NCBI GenBank assembly: GCA_943737045.1 | Contig: CALSFV010000241.1 | Location: 771,348-835,347, forward strand | Length of the DNA: 64,000 bases | Reading direction: 5' to 3' | Origin: Parapristionchus giblindavisi | Taxonomy: Eukaryota > Nematoda > Chromadorea > Rhabditida > Diplogasteridae | Shown here: positions 36,801 through 45,800 of the stretch, one piece after another | Layout: the number at the start of each line of letters is the position of its first letter | Position numbering within the stretch: position 1 is the stretch's first letter | Translations under genes and position numbers: made by a program | The notes under the pieces: generated by a model | Database searches by the model: none | The model's input: the letters and a program-made list of their open reading frames with translations, nothing else | Told to the model about the DNA's origin: nothing

Positions 36801-39800
36801 GTACGGATTTGTTAATATTTTATTTATCGCTTCTTAGACGAGAACAAATAACGATACTATTGGTTAAATGGAAGAACTGCAAAAATTATTATCATCGTGC
36901 AAGGAACAGAATATTGACAAATCCATGCGTTTAACAATCTCTACAATTAATTAATATGTATTCCCTTATTGTTAGACATACGACTTGGTCCGATTTCGTT
37001 TTGTGTTGTGTCCTCGATATGTTTCAAAAGATATTCAAAAATCTTGCTACATTGGACAACGTTGCTTTCAGTACCATGCAGTATTCACAATATATCGTAT
37101 ATTTCTTATGAGAATCATTGGGTCGCCCGTTAAAGGCCCAAGCTAATTTTACTCTCCGTGTTGTCAATACTTTCTCGTAGACAAGAAAGCGAGAGAGTGT
37201 GGTCAGAGCGGAGAGTTTCTAATTAGCTCGTGGTCCCCCTTTTTAAACATGATAGTTGGTGTGGATCAGTCTGTCTGCTTGATTATTAGGGAAATTCAAC
37301 TTTTCAATTTAATGTTCTCACCGATATTACGAAAATAGGAGACAAATTCTACTAAAATATTATATTGTCGCTGGATATCTTCAGTTATACCTACTTGTAT
37401 TGGTAGTTATTGCACTGTTTCGTCAACTTTCTTCTGAAATTATTGTTTGAGAAATCTTTACATAACCATTTACTACCATATCCTTGAATTTGTATTCTCA
37501 ACAATTTAATTTCATATCCCAATATGGCTATATCACGCGTGTCACTGAAGAATTGAGTAAAATCGGGGGGTGGTTGGCACATTTTTTGACCCCCACATAT
37601 TATTGCAATTTTCGGTAGTCTATTTGGTCCCTAACAAGGTACCGTCGAGCTTTTTTTCATATCTTCATTTTCAACGTCGACAGACGTCATCAAACTTTTT
37701 GGACGCCGAAAATTGCCGACTTTGGAGCTCTGTAGCTCTTCAGAATGAAGATTTGGTATCAAATCGTCAACAGAAGAATTCCTCGGAATATCAAGTAGAA
37801 TGCGCCTGCATCATTGACATGTCGATATTTTAATTATTTTTTTCGTAAATCGTTTTTATCGATTAGTTTTCTTAAAAATATAGAAGCCGAAAGTTTTCAA
37901 TAGCTCAATCGATATAGCTCGACGAGAGGAATGCAATAGTATGCTGACGGCTACTGTATGTGGTTGTCTTCGAAAGTTATGAGCATTTCAAGTTTTTTTC
38001 TTTATTGAGAAATTCGTGTTTTCCTACACCATCTATCCAGGTAGGTTGGTGAACTATTCTATCAACATCGTAGAACAAGAGTGTGTAGTGTAGTAAGATG
38101 TCTGCACTTTCTTTTGACCGCCATGGGTTCGATCCTCCTTGGCGCAGTTTTCTTTGGCGATTTTTTTTAAATCGTCGAAATGTTTTTTCTGTGATTATAG
38201 AAAACAGAAAAGAAATTTTCCCGGGTGACTATCGCTGCAAACCAGGAGTATTGTATCGTGACCAGAAAGGGAAGAGTTGGATAGGAAATGGAGGACTCGG
38301 AGATGGACAATGACATCTTGGAGGAGCGAGGAGATGAGGAGATTGTAGATCAACACGAAGATGGCTTTAGGATGGTAGTCGAGGGAGAGTGTGATGAAAT
38401 ATTCCTATGAATTTGGAGCCTGATTCGTCCTATTGTGATTTGTATTCATTGTGATCAATATTCATCGGTTGGTTAAAATGTATGAAATGAATTATTGAAA
38501 TGAATATTTGAAACTTATCAAAAATATCTTGGAGATACACTAGAATAACAGTAAAACTAATTAATATAGCTGAATTGTTCATACGAGGCAGAAGAGTGGG
38601 TAGATCACTGGCTGCGTCACTCTCCTCTCGTGTGAGAGCACGCAATGAAAAACTTCAAATGCTCATAACTTTCGAAGACAACCACATATAGTAAGCGTCA
38701 GCATACCATTGAATTCCTCTCGTCGAGATTTGTCGATTGAGCTATTGAAAAGTTTTGGCTTCTATATTTTTAAGAAAAAATAATCAACAAAATCGATTTA
38801 CGAAAATACTAATTAAAATTGCGACCCGGCAATGATGCAGGCGCATTCTCCTTGATATTCCGAGGAATTCTTCTGTTGACGATTTGATACCAAATCTTCA
38901 TCCTGAAGAGCTACAGAGCTCCAAAGTCGGCCAATTTCGGCGTCAAAAAAGTTTGACGGCGTCTCTCGACGCCGAAAATGAAGATATGCAAAAAAGCTCG
39001 TGCACCCGTCTTAGGGACCATATGGACTACCAAAAAATGACCTCTGCTCATTTTCGATTTTTTCAATGTGCCACCGTTTATTCGAACCTTACGCGTCACG
39101 CGTGATATTTCATATTCCGAAATGGCTGTATTTCACTTTCCCATATCGCTTCTGCTCATCCCACTTCCTCCTCTCCAAACACATATTGATCATGGAAGCC
39201 TTGCCACATTACTCACTCATTTATTCATTCCTTCTCATTTCCCATATGGAATAGAGAGGAGACGATGATGAGGAAGATGAAATCTCGCTGTCTGACTCTC
39301 TCGTTTCACCCACTCTCTCACCCATTCTCTGTTTCTCTGGAAGAGATGATGAAGAAGAAATGACGATGCGTAGTCGTGGCAACGAGGATCTTCCCTTCAC
39401 TCATTAGAGTCATCCGACAAATCTCTGCCTCTATCTATATCAATCTTTATCTCTTCGCATTCTTTCTCTACCGAACTATGCATGTATCTCTCTATATCTC
39501 CTTTTCTCTCTCTCTCTCTTTTCCTTCTCTCTCTCCATGTCTCTCTCGATCCCTACTATCCTTACCATGTCTTCCACTGCTACATACACGACACAATACA
39601 ATGATATTTATCATGCACAATGTCATTGGGAATGGTTGCCACTAAACAACTGATTAGTATGAGACATCAATACGCCCAGACTAATCTTCCATCCTACTAC
39701 TGATGTGCATGGCTTCTGCTGTTGGCAATCAGAAATAACCATGGAATGATGATGTTGATAAAAGAGATACGAAAGGAGAAAGCACAGACGACAGAAGAGA

Positions 39801-42800
39801 CGGACAGACGAACATACGAACAGAGCAATATTATATAATGATATGTAATCGCTAATTAGCGATAATGGATACAGGAATTTCTAGGGACTGGACACATATC
39901 ATAGATCAGAGATGGATTATGAGAACGAAGATAGCGATTGGATGCATATGAAGATGATTAGGCTATATTGATAGAGGGGAGGGGATAAGGAGAACGAGGG
40001 ATTGATATATAAGCAGTAGGGAGGATTCTGTTTTTCCTTGGCGTATCTCTTCTGAGACGAAGCGTCGCTATCATTATCGCTCTTTCCAGTATTCATATTG
40101 ATAGAAAAAATTATTATTTTTATGTCTTGTAGGATTGTTTATGACCCTGTAGAGAATTGATCATAGCTTTGCATAAGTGTCCTTAAATAGGACGTAAGTT
40201 TTTAGTGGCATACGATTATTTTGGTTGGGCGCCGATTTTTGGCTACTGACAGTATTTAGATTAAAAAGTGCTTCATGACAAGCGTTTACCGAAAGTTCAA
40301 GCTGCGAGAAGTCTATGTTTGCTCTGTCTCATAACGCACTTCATTAGAAATATATTACTTCAATATCTTCTATTATTAATGTAGCATTCGAAACACGTCT
40401 TTGTTATGCTAAAAAGAATTTGTTTTAGCACTTTAGATCGTGGATAGAACTTCTGTCAAATATTACATAGTAGTTTACTAAATATTGTTAACTTCGTCAG
40501 ATTTAAAATCCATTTCGTCTCTATTGTTTCCCTGTTGATGAACGTAATGGCCGTAATCGAGAAAAAACTTCCCTTTTCCAATTTCGAAAGCTAATTTCGC
40601 AATTTCATTCGACTTAAAATGTGGTTGAGAGATTGTTTTTGCATGCTTCCTTCTCTTCGCTCTCTCGACTAAATCTATGTCAATCTGGTGTATGGTGTAT
40701 TTTACTGTAATCGCGGTTACGGTATTTGGCACATTCCTCTATGTATATCATGTCAGCGGCATCCATCTGGACTGATTAATCGTCAAATACACCGTGACAC
40801 CATCTCACCTTCTCACTTTCGTCAATAGTGTGTGTGTCTACCTTGTGGGGTGGGCGGAGTTGAGAGGAAAGTACACGACTGCACGCGGGGCGTGGTCGGT
40901 AGTGGTGCGCAGTCTTGTGCGTGGTGTGCCGAGTCGACCGACGTTTGTGAAACGTCGTCGCTTCGCACCGCACAAGCAGCACCGACTACACCACACATAG
41001 TACAGCCAAGATAAAAGTCGACCTTAGAACCATGATGATAGTAGGAGACACGTTCGGCTTCTATCAGTTAGTACTCAGGAAGCATGCTTGCAGGTTTGGC
41101 GCCATTTTTTCAATTTCAAATCCAAATTTTGATTTGGCGGGAATTTAAATTGTGATATTTTCCAGGTTACGGTACATCTTGCATCAGTTGAACTCTGGGC
41201 AACTGCCGTTAGAAGATCTAAAGCGAAATATCGAATATGCAGCTCTGGTCCTGGAGACGGCTTATATGGATGAAACCAGGTATTGATTGATGATTCCACT
41301 TTGAAAACATCGATTTATCTTTGAAAATTGATTGATAACGATCATCTTTAATAAATCGCCAAAACCAGAAAGAAATATTGTCAAACAGTAACAAATATTA
41401 CTTAGAATAAAGGAAAAAAACTGTCCTGAAACGTGACTTTCTAAAATCATTTTGAAATTATGTCTTATGAGAGTAGGGAGAAGATGGATGACGGCATATG
41501 ACGTCATCACGTGATGGAAAATACTATAATAATCCATGCGAGATGTACGTGTCTTCCTTCGTCCTATGTCGTTTCGATAGTGAGACATTCCAGAGAACAG
41601 TTTCGATCTGATTATAGTATTATGCCCTAGTAATAAAAAAAAACTGCTTTGTTATCTTGACTTTAGAAGCTACCGCTCAACACAGACCCCTTCTCGAATA
41701 CAACGGTCTTTCTTTTGCCTGGGTATCAATGAAATAATGGTTTGTAGAAAAATACTGCGTAACCACGATAGACGAAAATACCTGTGCCAATATTTTCATA
41801 GTTGCATGTTTCCTGATGTTTATCACAACGAATATGAAGAGCGCGTGATCAGAGTAAAAGCGAAAGGAATATCAACTAATTAGTGGAAACCTGAGAATGA
41901 CGTTAGGCAACTTAACGATGGAGATTCGCGAATGTTTATGCAAACCTGTAAAGTCTCTCACATGCGAGAAATGATGATAACGATTTCTTTAATCGGAGCG
42001 CCGTTTTTGTCAACGACGTCACTATCGATTATATTGTTCTATCATAGAGCAACTGGTTGAATAATTCTGTCAGATACGCTTAGACTCGCGAAAAAAATTA
42101 AAACCTTATTTCGTTTTCTGAATAGATCGAATATTCGGGTCAACCAAGACACGAAATAGAAAATGTACCAATTCCTTATCCCATTTAAATTCTTACTATG
42201 GATCCTCTTTTGGGTAGGAAATTCTCTTTCTCTCTTAACCCTCCCTCTGCCTCTTCCCACCCTCCCTCTCCCTCTCTCCCCACCCTCCCTCTTTCTCTCT
42301 GACGATTCCCAGGTGCAGGCATCTTTCGGTGTATATTTCACGCTATCACGCAATGAGCCACTGAATGCTTGAGAGAGGTCGTGCCTGAGGCATCATTTCG
42401 CTATAGACTAGGCGAGGAAATGTCAATGGAGTAGTTTTGTGTGGCAACCAAAGATCAGAGTTTGGTCATAATATTACGTGATCTGGGCCTGTGTTCGCTT
42501 ACTTACCTCAAATAGTATTCACGAACAAGGTAATGGGGAAGTAAATTGACCATCAACGATCTCCTAGCATTATAGTGCGCTAACTAAAGACCTTTTGTAA
42601 CTCAAAAACTCTAGCCATCGTCAACTTTTTTCTCAGTTTGCAATCAAAAAGCAACTCTATACAAAAAATCGATATTATACCTATATATTTTTGTTTTTGC
42701 TGCATCCAAACACCAATCAATATTCAATCCAAATGGAAATTAGACTAAGTGTGTGTGTATGAAGTAGTGAAGGCACCGGAAACCAGGCAAATTTAGGCGA

Positions 42801-45800
42801 ATCGGAAGTTGGAATTTCCCTCAATCGCTGGCAAATGCGAAATTAGATGGGAATTGGTTATATTTGCGCGCGCAATCGGTGATTGCTTGTGATATGAGTC
42901 ACACTATTTTTGTATAGAATATTATGATATATACAGAAACAAGAGAGAAACAGTAATGGTAGCATTTCCGTCATCAAATGTGGTTCACAAATTCATAATT
43001 CTCTACTCTTTCGAAGACTCTGATATTCTGATATCAAAAATTGCCTGGCATGGATTCTCTCCAACAATAATCAAATTAACAAGTTGATTTTATTTTCCTG
43101 CCCACGTTTTATACTGATCAGCCATGGCGTGATACCATAAGAGAATGATGTGAAACATAACTATACTCGTTTTTGCATGAAGGTCATTTGATGTTGAAGC
43201 CACACAAGATTATTTTCAGTCAGTACTGCGTCATAGCATTTCAAGAGAAAATAAGGGATATGGCCATAATATAAACCAAATTTCATTTATGTTTATAAAC
43301 TTATTACATTTTCTTTAAAATTCAAATCGATCTTTCCCTTTGCTAGTAACAAGTGTATGAAAAACTATTAAAATGCAAAGAAATACATTTATTAATTAAT
43401 AAAATGTTTTAATTAATTATTCAATATTCAGACGAATATGTGACGAAGACGATGATTTGGCCGAGGTCACACCGGAAACAGTCCCTGATGAGGTTAATAC
43501 ATTAATAATAATAATTGTGATAATTTTAAATACATTCATGAACGAATTACTTACACAACATCCCCCAAATCTGGTGTTTGAAAGATTTTAACGTATTGTC
43601 ATACCCTTTCAAATGAAATAGCAAGAGTACACACAACTTTAAAAATTTTAATCTTGTTAGGTTCGCGAGTGGCTGGCGGCGACTTTCACACGACAAAATG
43701 CGGGCAAGAAGCGAGATAAGCCAAAGTTCAAATCAGTCGCAAATGCGATTCGAACCGGCATTTTCTTCGATAAGTTCGTGTTTAGATTAATTTCATAGAA
43801 TTTTTCAGTAGTTTCCAGTTAGAGGTAAGCCCCTTAGTTTCCATTTCCGTCTTTTCCTCTTCTTTCTTCTTTTATTTTCATTTAAAAAATTCTACTTTGT
43901 CCAAAATTACTCGTCCGTAACAGTAGTTCTATCGTAATAGTAGCCACTTTGACTAACCATCTTCCTAACTCACTCTTTCCGATCATACCGTAATGAGTAA
44001 ATGTCGTCCATACCAAATTTCAATGAGCGACGTTTCCTAGCAGGTTACGGTATGTCACCATTCTAGCGACACCCTTTCCTGTAATCCTTTACGTGTATGG
44101 AAAGGTACACTAGTAATTTCCTGATAATCGCCAGTTACAGATTATTCCGTAAACAACAAAGTGTCCAGTGTCCGATACCACCTGAGATTGCAGAGTTCCT
44201 CAAGGTATTATACTCTTTATTCTTTGTATTATTATATTATTATCATTATATTTTACCGACGTGCATGTGCACGAAACGAGACAACTAATGGTAACGAAAG
44301 CAAAAGATTTTTTTGTTTTTAATCGTATTCTTTCTTGTTCATATTCCATTTAAACACCCATCTCCAGTCCTCACTTTTTTCATTTCTTGCTTCATCTACT
44401 TCATCCACTCATTAACCAATACACAGAGAGGGGGACATTAAGTAAATAATAGTGTATACTGTATGCTGTTTTTATCGATACTGTGACGGCAAAGTACAAT
44501 TTTTTCAGGAAGTGAATTCATGGTCGTTCAATTCGTTCAAATTGAATGAAATCACAGAGGGACACGCTCTGAAATATGTCGGATACGAGCTCTTCAATAA
44601 ATATGGATTCATGGATCGATTCAAGGTGAGAGTGTACCGTATTCATGGGAATATATTGATTGATTTTGGTCCATCACAAGTGGTTGAACCAACATTTTGC
44701 AATTAAACGATAGTTATCCTCATCGTTTATTGATTTGAAATGACGAAAAACAAATTTAAATCGTTAAAATGGCAGTTGTCAGAGCATCTACATGACTTCA
44801 GAAACTGTCTTAATGAATGACATTTGCAGATCCCATTTTCCGCCCTCGAGAACTATCTCGGAGCACTGGAAGTCGGCTACTCAAAGCACAATAATCCATA
44901 CCACAATGTGATGCACTCGGCTGACGTCACACAATCGTCGCACTTCATGCTCAGTCAAACAGGATTGGCGGTCAATATTTCATTTATTTATTTGCCTATA
45001 TTCATAAATCTTTTTTCTTTGCGAAAAAGACCGTTCTGATTATCTTGTTACTTTTTTTCCGGTTCTCATTATATTGTTTTGAACGTTACCAATGATACAA
45101 TTAACGGAAAAGATCAAAGATCAATTTGCAGAATTCTCTGAGTGACCTCGAGTTGTTCGCGGTCATCTTCGGTGCTCTTATTCACGACTATGAACACACG
45201 GGACACACCAACTCGTTTCATATTCAGTCGGGGTGAGAATTTATTAGACGCTCACACCGAGCCAATTTTGCTCTCCAGAGAAAATTGCCAGAGCGGAAAG
45301 TTCCAAATTAGCTCGGGACGTGCCTTGAACTTGAATACATTCAATTAATGTTGCAGTATATTTTCGAAAAATTTCGTTACAAATATGTGAAGACAGAGAA
45401 ATATCAAAAGCTTACCATACTCTTTCTTTCTTGTTTTCAAATCTCTGCGTATTAATCGCTAAAAACGTGATTAGATCAGCTCTCACAGTAGAGGCAACGG
45501 TCCTCTTTTTGAAAATTAAAAAGATCGGCGTAGAGTTTCACTCCTGCACGAAATGTTTTTTTTATTAATATGCTGTCGCACCTGTCACGGGTGTATCAAA
45601 TAAATAAAATAAATAAATAAATAAATAATATAGAGCTAATCATGCTTTAATATTAAAGGCTAGAGGTTTGCATGAATATTTACGGGTCTCCATTCACTTT
45701 TTATACCATTTGACAAACTGTTATATCTTGATTTAAAATTAATTTAATCAGAATCCAAAAATCGTGGGTCTACATCTCTGTGTCTTGAATAAACACTACA

